A DNA stretch of 64,000 nt, from the NCBI RefSeq assembly GCF_002077175.1, contig NZ_CP014943.1, positions 3,906,001 through 3,970,000 on the forward strand, in the 5' to 3' direction. Origin of the DNA: Colwellia sp. PAMC 21821. GTDB lineage: Bacteria; Pseudomonadota; Gammaproteobacteria; Enterobacterales; Alteromonadaceae. The translations under genes were made by a program, and so were the position numbers. Numbering within the stretch: position 1 is the first letter of the stretch; the number at the start of each line of letters is the position of its first letter. Below are positions 1 to 9,726 of the stretch, in pieces. The notes below the pieces were generated by a model that saw nothing but the letters and a program-made list of their open reading frames with translations, ran no database searches and was not told the DNA's origin.

Positions 1-2183
1 TAGTGCCGGTTTATGACCGTTCTGCACTAATAGAGCGAGCTGTCGATAACTTGGCTTTTAAGTTATTAGAAGAGTTTGGTGTCGTTGCCTTAGTGTGTAT
101 TATTTTCTTATTTCATGTTCGCTCTTCTTTAGTGGCGATTATCAGTTTACCTGTCGGAATTTTAACGGCATTTATTATCATGCATCTACAAGGTCTTAAC
201 GCCAATATTATGTCTTTAGGCGGTATTGCTATTGCGATTGGCGCGATGATCGATGGTGCTATTGTCATGATAGAAAACATGCACAAGCATATGGAAAAGC
301 TTACGGCTCAAGGGAAAACACTAACCAATGAAAATCGCTGGCAAATAGTGGTTGAGTCAGCCAGTGAAGTAGGCCCCGCATTATTCTTTAGTTTATTAAT
401 TATAACCGTCAGCTTTGTACCGGTATTTACCTTAGAAGCACAAGAAGGGCGTATGTTTGCCCCGCTAGCTTTTACTAAAACTTATGCTATGGCGGCATCT
501 GCGGCATTAGCCATAACCTTAGTACCGGTATTAATGGGCTATTTTATTCGCGGTAAAGTACTGTCTGAGCATAAAAATCCGGTTAATAGATTTTTGACCT
601 TTATCTACATGCCAGCGCTTAAAACTGTGTTGAATTTCCCTAAAATAACATTACTAGCAGCATTAATCGTATTGGGCATTGGTATATATCCCATTAATAA
701 AATTGGTAGTGAGTTTATACCCCCGCTCGATGAAGGCGATCTAATGTATATGCCAACAACCTATCCGGGTATATCGATTGGTCAGGCTCGTCAATTGCTA
801 CAACAAACGGACAAACTGATTAAAACAGTGCCAGAAGTAAAAACGGTATTTGGTAAAATTGGGCGTGCTGAAACTGCAACCGATCCAGCACCTTTAACTA
901 TGATAGAAACCTTTATTCAGTTTAAGCCCCATGACCAATGGCGCGAAGGGGTAACACCTGAAAGCTTAAAACAAGAACTCGACGCTTTGGTGAAACTCCC
1001 AGGGGTGACTAATGCTTGGGTTATGCCGATAAAAACCCGCATTGATATGCTAGCTACAGGGATAAAAACCCCCGTTGGCATAAAAGTAGCGGGGCCTGAT
1101 TTATCGGTTATTCAAGATATTGGTCAACAGTTAGAAGTGATATTAAAAGACGTACCTGGTACAGCATCAGTTTATTCAGAACGTGTGGCGGGTGGTCGCT
1201 ATATCAAAGTGGACATTCAGCGGGCGAAAGCAGCTCGTTATGGTTTGAATATCGCTGAAATTCAACAAGTAGTGGCAACTGCTGTTGGCGGTATGAATGT
1301 CACGCAAACCGTTGAGCGTTTAGAGCGTTATCCGGTCAACGTGCGCTACCCACAAGACTATCGTGACTCTCCGGAGCAGTTATCATTACTACCCATAGTT
1401 ACGCCAAATGGCCAACGTATTGCCTTAGGTGATGTTGCTCATATATATATAGAAGATGGTCCTCCAGGTATTAAGTCTGAAAATGCTCGTTTAAATGGTT
1501 GGGCTTTTGTTGATATTGAAGGTGTAGATGTTGGCAATTATGTTGAAGCCGCCCAGAAAGTGGTAACAGAGCAATTAGTGCTACCGGCAGGTTACTCAGT
1601 TACTTGGGCCGGCCAATACGAATATATGCAGCGCGCAAAAGTGAAACTCGCCTATGTAGTGCCATTAACCTTATTTATTATCGTCATTTTACTTTACCTT
1701 AACTTTCGAAATGTTATTGAAGTGGCGATGATCATGGGTACTCTGCCGCTAGCGATGGTGGGTAGTATTTGGTTAATGTATTTAGAAGGCTTTAACTTCT
1801 CAGTGGCGGTGGGGGTTGGTTTTATTGCACTGGCAGGCGTGGCGGTAGAAATTGGCGTTATTATGCTGGTGTATTTAAACCAAGCTTATAACGCCATGCT
1901 AGATGAACATCGCTTAAAAGCTATTGCCACCACCAAAGAAGACTTATTTCAGGCCGTACTACATGGTGCGGGTATGCGTGTGCGCCCGGTGATGATGACA
2001 GCAGCAGCAATCATTGTTGGTTTGCTGCCTATTTTATATGGCACGGGTACAGGTTCTGAAGTCATGAGCCGCATTGCAGCCCCTATGGTTGGGGGCATGA
2101 TGAGCGCGGTGATATTAACTTTGCTAGTTTTACCGGCATTATTTTATTTATGGCGTTCGTCATCGATAAAAGAACTTAACTAA
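1..2183 (+). CDS. CusA/CzcA-family heavy-metal RND efflux permease, 5' truncated
   Basis: Inner-membrane proton-driven pump of the HME-RND class, which exports metal ions through a tripartite complex. Only the last 726 or so residues are in the window. The reading frame is open to base 1, so the GTG at position 3 is not the true start; a full CusA is about 1040 residues, so roughly 320 N-terminal residues are missing. Visible are the YDRS segment that follows the first periplasmic domain, the transmembrane relay motif GAMIDGAIVMIEN (about residues 80-92 of the visible part), the RIDMLATGIKTPVGIKV segment typical of Cu/Ag (CusA-like) rather than Zn/Co pumps, and the last membrane block ending in LPALFYLWR. 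The NTF2-like proteins and Cu-ATPase downstream fit a copper or silver role. The exact metal is inferred. Confidence 0.93.
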   Translation, partial: VPVYDRSALIERAVDNLAFKLLEEFGVVALVCIIFLFHVRSSLVAIISLPVGILTAFIIMHLQGLNANIMSLGGIAIAIGAMIDGAIVMIENMHKHMEKLTAQGKTLTNENRWQIVVESASEVGPALFFSLLIITVSFVPVFTLEAQEGRMFAPLAFTKTYAMAASAALAITLVPVLMGYFIRGKVLSEHKNPVNRFLTFIYMPALKTVLNFPKITLLAALIVLGIGIYPINKIGSEFIPPLDEGDLMYMPTTYPGISIGQARQLLQQTDKLIKTVPEVKTVFGKIGRAETATDPAPLTMIETFIQFKPHDQWREGVTPESLKQELDALVKLPGVTNAWVMPIKTRIDMLATGIKTPVGIKVAGPDLSVIQDIGQQLEVILKDVPGTASVYSERVAGGRYIKVDIQRAKAARYGLNIAEIQQVVATAVGGMNVTQTVERLERYPVNVRYPQDYRDSPEQLSLLPIVTPNGQRIALGDVAHIYIEDGPPGIKSENARLNGWAFVDIEGVDVGNYVEAAQKVVTEQLVLPAGYSVTWAGQYEYMQRAKVKLAYVVPLTLFIIVILLYLNFRNVIEVAMIMGTLPLAMVGSIWLMYLEGFNFSVAVGVGFIALAGVAVEIGVIMLVYLNQAYNAMLDEHRLKAIATTKEDLFQAVLHGAGMRVRPVMMTAAAIIVGLLPILYGTGTGSEVMSRIAAPMVGGMMSAVILTLLVLPALFYLWRSSSIKELN

Positions 2184-2321
2184 ACTCTCACTTAACTGTG
2201 GGCATGATTTAAGGACTAACTTGAGCGCAAATTTTATCGATGAGCGCTCAATACTATGCACATATCTACTGATGCAGACATAAAGTGTAAAAGCTGACTT
2301 TAGAAAAGTAGCAGAATAAGT

Positions 2322-2386
2322 AGCTATAAATATCAGCTATAAAAATTAGCTATAAATATTAACAACGAATATTAACTATAAATATT
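2322..2386. repeat. Five 13-bp tandem repeats upstream of an NTF2-like gene
   Basis: Five consecutive 13-base units with consensus agctataaatatt occupy this AT-rich leader: units start at 2322, 2335, 2348, 2361 and 2374. Unit 4 is the most diverged (aacaacgaatatt). The array ends 15 bases before the start codon at 2402, so copy number could affect leader spacing or transcription. No function is known. Confidence 0.85.
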
Positions 2387-2401
2387 ATAAAAGAGACAAA
2401 T

Positions 2402-2887
2402 ATGAAGATAATTAAAAGTATTTTAATAGCGACTTTACTGTTGAATATATCAATGAGCTTTAACTTACACGCTCATAATAACGAGAAAAATTCAGTTAAA
2501 ACTGAAGCCAAATTTTCTGCAAAAGAAACTGCAGCGGGTAAGGTCATTACTCAATTTCATCAAGCGCTAAAATCAGGCGACAAACTAACAGCTAGAGCGC
2601 TATTAGCTGACGATGTATTGATTTTTGAAGGTGGAGGTATAGAAAAATCAGCTGATGAATATGCCCAGCATCATATGCTTTCAGATATGAAATATCTGGC
2701 AGAAATTAACACCGAAGTAGTCGATTATAATATCAAAGTTATGGGTGATATTGCTTACGCTATGTCGAAAAGTAAATCTACGGGTCAATACAAAGGTAAA
2801 AGCATTAATAATGAAGGTATGGAAACCATGGTGCTACAAAAAGAAGCAGGAAAATGGAAAATTGTTCATATTCATTGGTCAAATTAA
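2402..2887 (+). CDS. Exported NTF2-like (DUF4440/SnoaL-type) protein
   Basis: A 161-residue protein with an N-terminal signal peptide (basic MKIIK, hydrophobic stretch, probable cleavage after LHAHA-like residues near 24-26). The rest has the pattern of an NTF2-like fold: helix with FHQALKSGDKLTARALLADDV, then strands ending in MVLQKEAGKWKIVHIHWSN, the usual C-terminal DUF4440/SnoaL signature. Such proteins are often found beside copper RND pumps; their substrate is not known. A histidine-bearing motif (AQHHMLSDM, VHIHW) could bind metal, which is a guess. An AGAGA ribosome site sits just before the ATG. It lies in the same direction as the RND pump, 218 bases after it, and 25 bases before a second protein of the same fold. 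Confidence 0.8.
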   Translation: MKIIKSILIATLLLNISMSFNLHAHNNEKNSVKTEAKFSAKETAAGKVITQFHQALKSGDKLTARALLADDVLIFEGGGIEKSADEYAQHHMLSDMKYLAEINTEVVDYNIKVMGDIAYAMSKSKSTGQYKGKSINNEGMETMVLQKEAGKWKIVHIHWSN

Positions 2888-2912
2888 GTTTACTTATTAA
2901 TAGGATAAAAAA

Positions 2913-3416
2913 ATGAATAAATATATTACGGCAATCTTAGTGCTAATGGTAAGTTTTTTCTCAATAGCTCATGGTGATGAAAACCATGATAATAAGGATG
3001 AAAAGGCGATCGTCGATATCATCAGCAGCATTAAATATGGTTGGGAAAACGGTGATGGCACACCTTTTAGAGAAAACTTTCTTGATGTTAAAGGTGCTCG
3101 ATATGTTGAGAGTGGTGGTCAAAATGCGGGATTAAACTCTTTAGTTGAGCACCATGTTGAACCAGAAAAAGATGCATTAGAGTACTTAACGCTAGATTTT
3201 AGTGAAATTGAAGTTCACTTTGAAGGTGAAGCCAAAAATTTTGCATGGGTAATTGCCGATACGCGTGTTAAAGGTAAGGTTAATAAAAGTGGTAAAGTAT
3301 TCGACAAAAGTGGTTACCAAACATTTCTGTTGAGAAAAATTGATGGTTTTTGGAAGGTAGTTCACAGCCATTCATCAAGTCGTGATTACAAGCCCAAAAA
3401 AGTCCATAAGCATTAA
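2913..3416 (+). CDS. Second exported NTF2-like protein
   Basis: A 167-residue protein with a signal peptide (about 1-21, ending SIAHG) followed by an NTF2-like domain: an early helix with [21 protein letters not shown], a central [14 protein letters not shown], and the C-terminal pair of strands [21 protein letters not shown]. It is a distant paralogue of the protein encoded just upstream (25-base gap, very probably one transcript). The tail is rich in lysine and histidine (KPKKVHKH), and His residues recur through the mature part, consistent with but not proof of metal binding in the periplasm. Reaction or ligand unknown. Confidence 0.78.
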   Translation: MNKYITAILVLMVSFFSIAHGDENHDNKDEKAIVDIISSIKYGWENGDGTPFRENFLDVKGARYVESGGQNAGLNSLVEHHVEPEKDALEYLTLDFSEIEVHFEGEAKNFAWVIADTRVKGKVNKSGKVFDKSGYQTFLLRKIDGFWKVVHSHSSSRDYKPKKVHKH

Positions 3417-3445
3417 TGCTTGTAGACTTTTCCAGAGACACATAT

Positions 3446-3482
3446 AGCGGTTGAGTATTAATTTTAGCCGCTTTACTTTTTT
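3446..3482 (+). terminator. Possible intrinsic terminator after the NTF2-like genes
   Basis: Short GC-containing stem (agcgg at 3446-3450, ccgct at 3468-3472, 17-base loop) followed by a T-rich tract ending near 3482. The stem is short, so this is a moderate call. Confidence 0.4.
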
Positions 3483-3594
3483 AAAGTTCAACCTAACATT
3501 TTATTTGTAGATATGACTTTAAACACTCTTATATCTACATTATTTAGCTATATTCTTCAGGCTTATTTAATTTAAAGTGCGATATAAGTAACTT

Positions 3595-4416
3595 ATGAAA
3601 ATTGTTTATTTTGGGAATAACTTATTCTCCTCATGCTTAAAATATTTGATTGATGAAGGTCATCAAATACTCAGAGTATATAAAAATAGCTTCTCATACG
3701 ACTCATCTATTATTGATAAGTTGTGTGAGAACAATTGTATTCCTTTACATAGTCATAAGCCTAGCTTAAGTGAGTTAAACCAATTAATTACACTGGGTGC
3801 ACAAATGTTTATTGTGGCTGAATATTCTTATTTAGTCCCTGTTACTCAGGTGAAATATGCTTTAAATATACACCCAACATTATTGCCCGAAGGTAGGGGA
3901 CCGTCGTCTTTATCTTACCTTATAAAAATGCCTGAGTTTTCAGGGATCACAATACATAAAATAACTGAAGACTTTGACTCTGGAGATATAATTTTACAGG
4001 CCAAAGTCCCGCAATCGATTAATGAAAGTTTTACGACGTTAATGATAAAAATGCATCTTGAATCTGCAAAGCTATTGCAGTGTTTTTTTGAGGATATTGA
4101 CAAATGGTATCAGTCTGCGCGTCCGCAAGTTAATTACTCTTATTGGCCCAGAATTGATGTGTCAGAGCGAGTTTTGGATTGGAATTCATCCATTAAAGAT
4201 ATCGAAAAACAAATAAAATTCTTTGGTCATATAGGGTTGATTGTAAAATTAGAGCAAGATTTATGGGTGACCTCTCATATAGAAACAATCGATTATCAGC
4301 ATACTTCAAAGGCTGGGCATGTCGCGTTTGAAAATGACAGTTTACTGGCTGTTCATGCTTCAGATGGCATTGTTTGTATACATAAGTCATCACTGTCTTT
4401 GATGCCTTCGGGCTGA
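3595..4416 (+). CDS. Formyltransferase-fold protein (Fmt-like)
   Basis: A 273-residue protein with the formyl-transferase fold that uses 10-formyltetrahydrofolate. The catalytic triad region is visible: the Asn/His motif NIHPTLLPEGRGPSS (about residues 91-105) and, after it, ITEDFDSGDI with the conserved Asp. The C-terminal part (from about 195, VLDWNSS, then a region like the OB-type C-terminal domain of methionyl-tRNA formyltransferase) is short and diverged. It is shorter than Fmt (about 315) and lacks Fmt's usual N-terminal sequence, so it is more likely a sugar- or amine-formylating relative than the housekeeping Fmt. It sits alone between the NTF2-like genes and the copper operon; no partner sugar genes are visible. 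The acceptor substrate cannot be told. Confidence 0.75.
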   Translation: MKIVYFGNNLFSSCLKYLIDEGHQILRVYKNSFSYDSSIIDKLCENNCIPLHSHKPSLSELNQLITLGAQMFIVAEYSYLVPVTQVKYALNIHPTLLPEGRGPSSLSYLIKMPEFSGITIHKITEDFDSGDIILQAKVPQSINESFTTLMIKMHLESAKLLQCFFEDIDKWYQSARPQVNYSYWPRIDVSERVLDWNSSIKDIEKQIKFFGHIGLIVKLEQDLWVTSHIETIDYQHTSKAGHVAFENDSLLAVHASDGIVCIHKSSLSLMPSG

Positions 4417-4431
4417 AATTACTTTATTCAC

Positions 4432-4462
4432 TTGACCTGTGTCTTAGACCTAGGTGTAAAGT
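4432..4462 (+). promoter_or_regulatory. MerR-type promoter of the merR-copA operon
   Basis: A -35 ttgacc (4432-4437) and a -10 taaagt (4457-4462) are separated by exactly 19 bases, the over-long spacer that MerR-family activators untwist. The spacer holds an interrupted dyad, acct ... aggt (4435-4438 and 4452-4455). It lies 53 bases before the regulator's start codon, so the regulator probably controls its own operon. Confidence 0.75.
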
Positions 4463-4515
4463 GAGCTTAGGTATTAATAAACAATTTTTGCATTATCGAA
4501 AAGAGGATTTATGTC

Positions 4516-5022
4516 ATGAGAGTAACCGAATTAGCTAATGCGCTGAATACAACGCCAGATACAGTGCGTTATTACACTAAAATTGAGTTTATTACACCCA
4601 GAAAAAATCCTGATAATGGTTATAAAATTTATGGTAAAAGTGCTCAGAACAGACTTAATTTCATATTAAGTGCTAGGCAATTAAACTTTTCAGTAGCAGA
4701 AATAAAAAATATTTTGATTGAATCTGATAAAGGACATGCACCATGCCCTTTGGTTAGAGAAACGATTGAACATCATTTAGCGGAAACCGAAAAGCAGTTT
4801 CAAGCAGCACTACTATTACGTGAAAAGTTAAGAAGCGCTATTAAAGATTGGCAAAATAAACCTGATAAAGCACCTACAGGGCACATGATTTGTCACCTCA
4901 TTGAAGGTGATAGTGGTGACGAGAATATAGTCCAGAATATGGGCGAGAATATAGTCGAAAATAAAGGTGATAGTCAATACGGTAGCGCAGATCAAATGAA
5001 CCGAGGAGATAAAGATGAATAA
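4516..5022 (+). CDS. MerR-family metal-responsive transcriptional regulator
   Basis: A 168-residue MerR-type activator. Residues 1-70 form the winged helix-turn-helix ([20 protein letters not shown], then [10 protein letters not shown] and the [14 protein letters not shown] helix), followed by the dimerisation helix (about 78-115). Metal-binding candidates are Cys77 in HAPCPLV and Cys126 in GHMICHLIE. The first matches the extra Cys that divalent-metal sensors such as ZntR carry and CueR lacks; the usual second C-terminal Cys of CueR is absent. So although the target operon encodes a Cu(I) pump, the inducing metal is uncertain. The C-terminal tail (about 130-168) is acidic and low in complexity, with a repeated ENIV motif. 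Start ATG at 4516 follows a GAGG site; an ATG at 4511 runs into a stop at once. The last 8 bases overlap copA, implying translational coupling. Confidence 0.9.
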   Translation: MRVTELANALNTTPDTVRYYTKIEFITPRKNPDNGYKIYGKSAQNRLNFILSARQLNFSVAEIKNILIESDKGHAPCPLVRETIEHHLAETEKQFQAALLLREKLRSAIKDWQNKPDKAPTGHMICHLIEGDSGDENIVQNMGENIVENKGDSQYGSADQMNRGDKDE

Positions 5023-7279
5023 ATTAACCGGCAACAAGCCCAGCGATAATACTCAAGAGTTGATTATTGAAGGTGCGGGTTGTGCAAGTTGCGTTGGTAA
5101 AATTGAAACAGCGTTAAAAAATATTAATGGCGTAGACAATGCTGAAATGAACTTTGCTTTACGCACAGTCACAATCAGTGGCGATGTTGCCGTAGAAGTG
5201 CTGATCAAGGCGATTGAAACTATTGGTTACAACGCAAGAAGTGCCAGTGACAGTAGCGATGATGAATTACTTGATGAGAAAGAAGTTGCTGATCAAAAAT
5301 ACTACAGCAGTTTAATGAAGCAAATGTGGATTGCTTTAGGCTTAGGTATACCCTTAATGATATATAGCCTTTTTGGCGGCCCGATGACCGTTGAAACATC
5401 GTTAGAGCGCGGTGTTTGGTTATTTATTGGCATATTATGTGCCGCCATTATGTATTTTGCAGGTAAACATTTTTACATTGGCGCATGGAAGTCCTTGGTT
5501 AATCACACAGCAAACATGGATACCTTAATTGCATTAGGTACAGGCACCGCTTGGATTTATTCCATGATAGTAGTGTTCTTTCCTATGGCGTTGCCAGAAA
5601 TGGCGCGACATGTATATTTTGAAGCGACAGCCATGATTATCGGTTTAATCAACTTAGGCTTAGCGCTTGAGGTCAAAGCAAGAGGGAAAACCAGTGAAGC
5701 CATAAAGCGTTTAATTGGTCTACAAGCTAAAACTGCCCGGGTTGTGCGTGACAATAAAGAAATTGATATCGCTATTGAGCAAGTATTACTTAACGACATA
5801 GTACGCGTAAGACCAGGTGAAAAAGTGCCAGTCGACGGTGTTGTAACGCAAGGTAATACCTCAATTGATGAGTCGATGTTAACAGGTGAACCAATGCCTG
5901 TTGTAAAAGCACAAGGTGATGAAATTGTTGCGGGCACGTTAAATAAGTCAGGTTCAATTTTATTTAAAGCTACTCGCGTCGGCAAAGACACCGCGATAGC
6001 GCAAATTATTAACATGGTTAAAAGAGCACAAAATTCTAAGCCGCCTATTGGTCGTTTAGCTGACATTATTTCAGCTTATTTTGTGCCAGTTGTGATGATT
6101 ATTTCAATTGTAAGCGCATTAGTGTGGCTTAATTTTGGTCCTGATCCTGTACTCGCTTTTGCCGTTGTTTCAGCGACAACTGTGTTGATAATTGCTTGTC
6201 CGTGTGCGCTTGGTTTAGCAACGCCTATGTCTGTAATGGTGGGAGTAGGTAAAGCGGCTGAAGCAGGGGTGTTGATCCGTAATGGTGAAGCTTTACAAAG
6301 CGCTTCAAAAATTACCGCCATGATTTTAGATAAAACAGGCACAATTACTGAGGGTGCGCCGAAAGTAACAGATATCATTGTTGCCGACGAAAGCTACACA
6401 GAGCAATATATCTTAACTGTTGCCAGTAGTATTGAAAGCGGTTCAGAACATCCGCTTGCTCAAGCTATTGTTGATTCAGCTACTGAACAAAACATTGCAA
6501 TTGAAAATACAACGGACTTTCAAGCTATTGCCGGTCATGGTGTAGCAGCCAACTTAAACGGTCAGAACATCCTGTTTGGTAACCAAAAGCTGATGTTAAA
6601 AAATGGTATTGCGTTAAACGGTTTTGTTACTAAAGCACAACAACTTGCCTATAAAGCTAAAACCCCTATGTATTTAGCGATAGATAATAAACTCGCGGCA
6701 ATTATCGCCGTCTCTGATCCCATTAAAAAAGATTCAATTGCCGCGATTAAAAGGCTTCAAGCAATTGGTATTCGTGTTGTTATGCTTACTGGTGATAACC
6801 GAGCGACGGCAAATGCTGTGGCAAAACAGGTTGGTATTAAAGAAGTTTTTGCTGACGTACTGCCCCAAGAAAAATCTAATAAGGTTGCCGAGCTGCAAGC
6901 ACAAGGTGAAATTGTTGGTATGACAGGCGACGGTATTAATGATGCGCCGGCTTTAGCGCTAGCTAATGTTGGTTTTGCCATTGGAACAGGTACTGACGTT
7001 GCTATCGAAAGTGCCGACATTACGTTAATGCGAGGTTCATTACATGGTTTGGCCGATGCTATTGCGGTGAGTAAAGCGACATTGCGTAATATAAAACAAA
7101 ACTTATTTGGCGCCTTTATTTATAACGTGGCAGGTATACCTTTTGCCGCTGGCATTTTATATCCATTGTTTGGTCTGATGTTAAACCCGGTTGTTGCTGG
7201 TGCTGCAATGGCATTTTCATCTTTAACCGTGGTGAGCAATGCCAATCGCTTACGCTTGTTCAAACCACAAGATCATTAA
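5015..7279 (+). CDS. copA: Cu(I)-translocating P1B-type ATPase
   Basis: Inner-membrane ATPase that exports Cu(I) from the cytoplasm. 754 residues: one N-terminal heavy-metal-associated domain with GAGCASC (Cys23, Cys26), eight membrane helices, the actuator motif MLTGEP, the transmembrane metal-site CPC ([13 protein letters not shown]), the phosphorylation motif DKTGT, the nucleotide-domain HP (SEHPLAQ), and the hinge [10 protein letters not shown]. The late helices carry FIYNVAG and [18 protein letters not shown], giving the Tyr-Asn and Met-Ser-Ser signatures of copper-specific P1B-1 pumps. A single metal-binding domain explains the length, shorter than E. coli CopA. The start overlaps the merR stop by 8 bases, with the ribosome site inside merR (gaggag). 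A cupredoxin gene follows after 15 bases. Confidence 0.96.
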   Translation: MNKLTGNKPSDNTQELIIEGAGCASCVGKIETALKNINGVDNAEMNFALRTVTISGDVAVEVLIKAIETIGYNARSASDSSDDELLDEKEVADQKYYSSLMKQMWIALGLGIPLMIYSLFGGPMTVETSLERGVWLFIGILCAAIMYFAGKHFYIGAWKSLVNHTANMDTLIALGTGTAWIYSMIVVFFPMALPEMARHVYFEATAMIIGLINLGLALEVKARGKTSEAIKRLIGLQAKTARVVRDNKEIDIAIEQVLLNDIVRVRPGEKVPVDGVVTQGNTSIDESMLTGEPMPVVKAQGDEIVAGTLNKSGSILFKATRVGKDTAIAQIINMVKRAQNSKPPIGRLADIISAYFVPVVMIISIVSALVWLNFGPDPVLAFAVVSATTVLIIACPCALGLATPMSVMVGVGKAAEAGVLIRNGEALQSASKITAMILDKTGTITEGAPKVTDIIVADESYTEQYILTVASSIESGSEHPLAQAIVDSATEQNIAIENTTDFQAIAGHGVAANLNGQNILFGNQKLMLKNGIALNGFVTKAQQLAYKAKTPMYLAIDNKLAAIIAVSDPIKKDSIAAIKRLQAIGIRVVMLTGDNRATANAVAKQVGIKEVFADVLPQEKSNKVAELQAQGEIVGMTGDGINDAPALALANVGFAIGTGTDVAIESADITLMRGSLHGLADAIAVSKATLRNIKQNLFGAFIYNVAGIPFAAGILYPLFGLMLNPVVAGAAMAFSSLTVVSNANRLRLFKPQDH

Positions 7280-7294
7280 TAAGAGGAGTTCAAT

Positions 7295-7660
7295 ATGTTA
7301 TTAATCAATGTAATGGGTTTAGGTTTAATTGTTTTAATTATTTGGTGGTTCTGGATATATAAACCACAATCGACTCAAGTGAGTGATGAAACTGACAAAA
7401 GTGAAATAACGGTCTTCGTTGAAAATGGTACATATCAACCGGCATATATTTCATTGCTTGAGAATAAACCACTGAAGATTAAATTCATTCGCAAAGATGA
7501 AAGTCCTTGCGCGGCGACTGTGATATTTCCTGACTTAGAAATAAGTGCAGATTTACCGATAAACAAAGAGTTTTCAGTGCAATTACCCGCGATGAAAAAA
7601 GGTGAGTATGCCTTTCACTGTCAAATGAAAATGTATAGCGGTAAGGTTGTTGTTAAATAA
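7295..7660 (+). CDS. Membrane-anchored cupredoxin-domain protein
   Basis: A 121-residue protein with one N-terminal membrane helix (about 2-22, LINVMGLGLIVLIIWWFW) and a periplasmic cupredoxin-like domain (about 35-121). Possible copper ligands are Cys in DESPCAAT, then the late FHCQMKMYSGKV segment, which supplies His, Cys and Met in the order expected of a blue-copper loop. Proteins of this type are commonly encoded after CopA ATPases and are thought to accept or buffer copper in the periplasm. It has a good AAGAGGAG-like ribosome site and lies 15 bases after copA, so it is the third gene of the merR-copA operon. Confidence 0.82.
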   Translation: MLLINVMGLGLIVLIIWWFWIYKPQSTQVSDETDKSEITVFVENGTYQPAYISLLENKPLKIKFIRKDESPCAATVIFPDLEISADLPINKEFSVQLPAMKKGEYAFHCQMKMYSGKVVVK

Positions 7661-7721
7661 GACCAGGGTCATAAATTAGTTGAATTTAATTAATTACATT
7701 ACTAATAAGATAGCTTACAAT

Positions 7722-7736
7722 TGATAATAGTTATCA
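7722..7736 (+). promoter_or_regulatory. Fur box before the FTR1 iron permease
   Basis: tgataatagttatca matches the 7-1-7 Fur inverted repeat (tgataat-n-attatca) at 14 of 15 positions. It lies 28 bases upstream of the preferred start of the FTR1-family gene, so iron repression of that gene is expected. Confidence 0.75.
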
Positions 7737-7764
7737 TTACGCAATGTTGTTAAGGTTATTTAAC

Positions 7765-9726
7765 ATGAATAAAAGCGCTACCCACTTTTGTTGTCCATAT
7801 AGCTTTTCTGTAAAAGCTCAACAAAAACTACTCAGCATATTCACAGTAATTTTTCTGTCGTTTACTTTGTTTTCTCAACAGGTTTTCGCGCAGACTAATG
7901 ACACAGCTCAGCTAAGGCAATTAGCCCAATTGGCAGAATATATTGGTGTTGACTATGCTGCAGCAGTAGAAAATGGCCAGGTAGTTGATGCGGGTGAATA
8001 TCAAGAAATGCTTGAGTTCTCAGCCATCATTATTGACAGGGTTTCTAGTCAAGTTGGCCCAGATCAAAAAGCGGCAATATATCGTCAATCAGTCGCGTTG
8101 GAACAGGCGATTAAAGACAAGTCGTCAGTGAGTAGTATACGTCAAATAAGTGCTGAAATTCGTGGTCAGCTATTAGCTATTTTACCCGAGTCACTTTTAC
8201 CAACACGTTTATTGTCAGCACAAAATACCCAAGCACTATTTCAAGAAAACTGTTCAAGTTGTCACGGCGCTATGGGTAAAGGTGACGGTGTTTTAGCACA
8301 GGGGTTAACGCCAGAGCCAACAAATTTTACCGATAAAGAACGTGCAATTAATCGATCATTATTAGGCTTGTTCGACGCTATCTCTAATGGCTTAGATGAT
8401 ACGGCTATGCCCGCATTTACGCAGTTAAAAGAACAGCAGCGTTGGTCATTAGCCTTTTATGTCGGTGGCCTTGCTTTTAAATCACCAAATAGTGCAGCCG
8501 AACGACCTAAAGATATTGATTTACAAAATTGGATTAACTTTAATCCAACACAATTGCTTAATGGTGATGCCAATATAGATGCTGATTTTATTGAAACCTA
8601 TAGAGCTACCCCAACATTATTATTTAACAAACAACAAAGCCCGGTAAATACCGCAAAAAGCCAATTAAGTGCGGCTTTAGATGCCTATCATAAGCAAGAT
8701 TATGAAAAAGCCAATACGCTTGCGGTTAGTGCTTATCTTGATGGTTTTGAATTAATAGAAAATAGCTTAGACGCTAGAGATGAAGCGTTACGAAAACGTA
8801 TTGAAGTTAACCTGATCAATCTAAGGCAAGTGATTAATGTTGCTGGCGAAGAAGTGCAATTATCGCAATTATCAGCAGAAATATTTAATCAGCTAGATGA
8901 AGCCGAACAATTATTAACGGGCGCTGCTTTATCAAGTGGTGCATTATTTACCGCAAGTTTAGTCATTTTGCTACGCGAAGGACTTGAAGCGTTATTAGTT
9001 GTAATTGCCCTAATGACAGTACTGATTAGAACCAATCGACAAGATGCCCTTAAATATGTCCATATGGGGTGGTTGTTAGCATTATTAGCTGGCGTGGCTA
9101 CTTGGGCCGTTGCGCAATCTATTATCGACATTAGTGGCGCAAGTCGTGAGGTGATGGAAGGGGTTGCCGCTTTATTAGCCGCAATTATGCTGTTATATGT
9201 TGGTATATGGATGCACAGTAAAACTAATGCTGAGCAGTGGCAGACTTACATTCAAAAACACATTAATACGCAATTACGCTCTGGTACATTATGGGGGCTG
9301 ACCTTGCTTTCATTTATTGCGGTATATCGTGAAGTATTTGAAACTGTTTTGTTTTACCAATCACTATTAACACAAGCATCAACGGGTCAATATTCAGCTG
9401 CTATTACAGGCTTTATGGCTGGGGTAGTTATTTTAGCGATAGTCGCTTGGGCTATTTTAAAATATTCGATTAAACTGCCGATTGCGCGTTTTTTCTCTAT
9501 GACGACTTATTTATTACTCGCGTTAGCCTTTATTTTAATGGGCAAAGCAATAACCGCTTTACAAGAAGCCGCCGTAATCAGTATTTCTGCTTTACCGGTT
9601 CATGTTGATTTGCCATGGATTGGTGTTGGTTCTACTTGGCAGGGTGCACTTGCCCAAATCGCGGTTATTTTGTCTTTTGCTTTTTACCGCATATCGAGCA
9701 AGCAAAAATCTGTAATGGTTAAGTAA
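7765..9726 (+). CDS. Cytochrome c / FTR1-family iron permease
   Basis: Fusion of a periplasmic c-type cytochrome and an FTR1 iron permease, 653 residues from the ATG at 7765. That start is preferred over the ATG 21 bases upstream because an AAGG site lies 8 bases before it. Order: signal peptide ending near VFAQ; a helical N-terminal region; a class I heme site CSSCHGAMGKGDG (about residue 165); a linker helical domain; then seven membrane helices with the iron-binding motifs REGLEA and REVFE of Ftr1/EfeU permeases. The heme domain probably oxidises Fe(II) for permeation as Fe(III), by analogy with Fet3-Ftr1 and EfeUOB. A Fur box precedes it. It follows the copper operon in the same direction but seems to have its own promoter. 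Confidence 0.9.
   Translation: MNKSATHFCCPYSFSVKAQQKLLSIFTVIFLSFTLFSQQVFAQTNDTAQLRQLAQLAEYIGVDYAAAVENGQVVDAGEYQEMLEFSAIIIDRVSSQVGPDQKAAIYRQSVALEQAIKDKSSVSSIRQISAEIRGQLLAILPESLLPTRLLSAQNTQALFQENCSSCHGAMGKGDGVLAQGLTPEPTNFTDKERAINRSLLGLFDAISNGLDDTAMPAFTQLKEQQRWSLAFYVGGLAFKSPNSAAERPKDIDLQNWINFNPTQLLNGDANIDADFIETYRATPTLLFNKQQSPVNTAKSQLSAALDAYHKQDYEKANTLAVSAYLDGFELIENSLDARDEALRKRIEVNLINLRQVINVAGEEVQLSQLSAEIFNQLDEAEQLLTGAALSSGALFTASLVILLREGLEALLVVIALMTVLIRTNRQDALKYVHMGWLLALLAGVATWAVAQSIIDISGASREVMEGVAALLAAIMLLYVGIWMHSKTNAEQWQTYIQKHINTQLRSGTLWGLTLLSFIAVYREVFETVLFYQSLLTQASTGQYSAAITGFMAGVVILAIVAWAILKYSIKLPIARFFSMTTYLLLALAFILMGKAITALQEAAVISISALPVHVDLPWIGVGSTWQGALAQIAVILSFAFYRISSKQKSVMVK

Noticed and set aside
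5557-6066. 169-codon minus-strand ORF inside copA
   Set aside because: It is entirely within a well-conserved P-type ATPase gene and has no recognisable motif.
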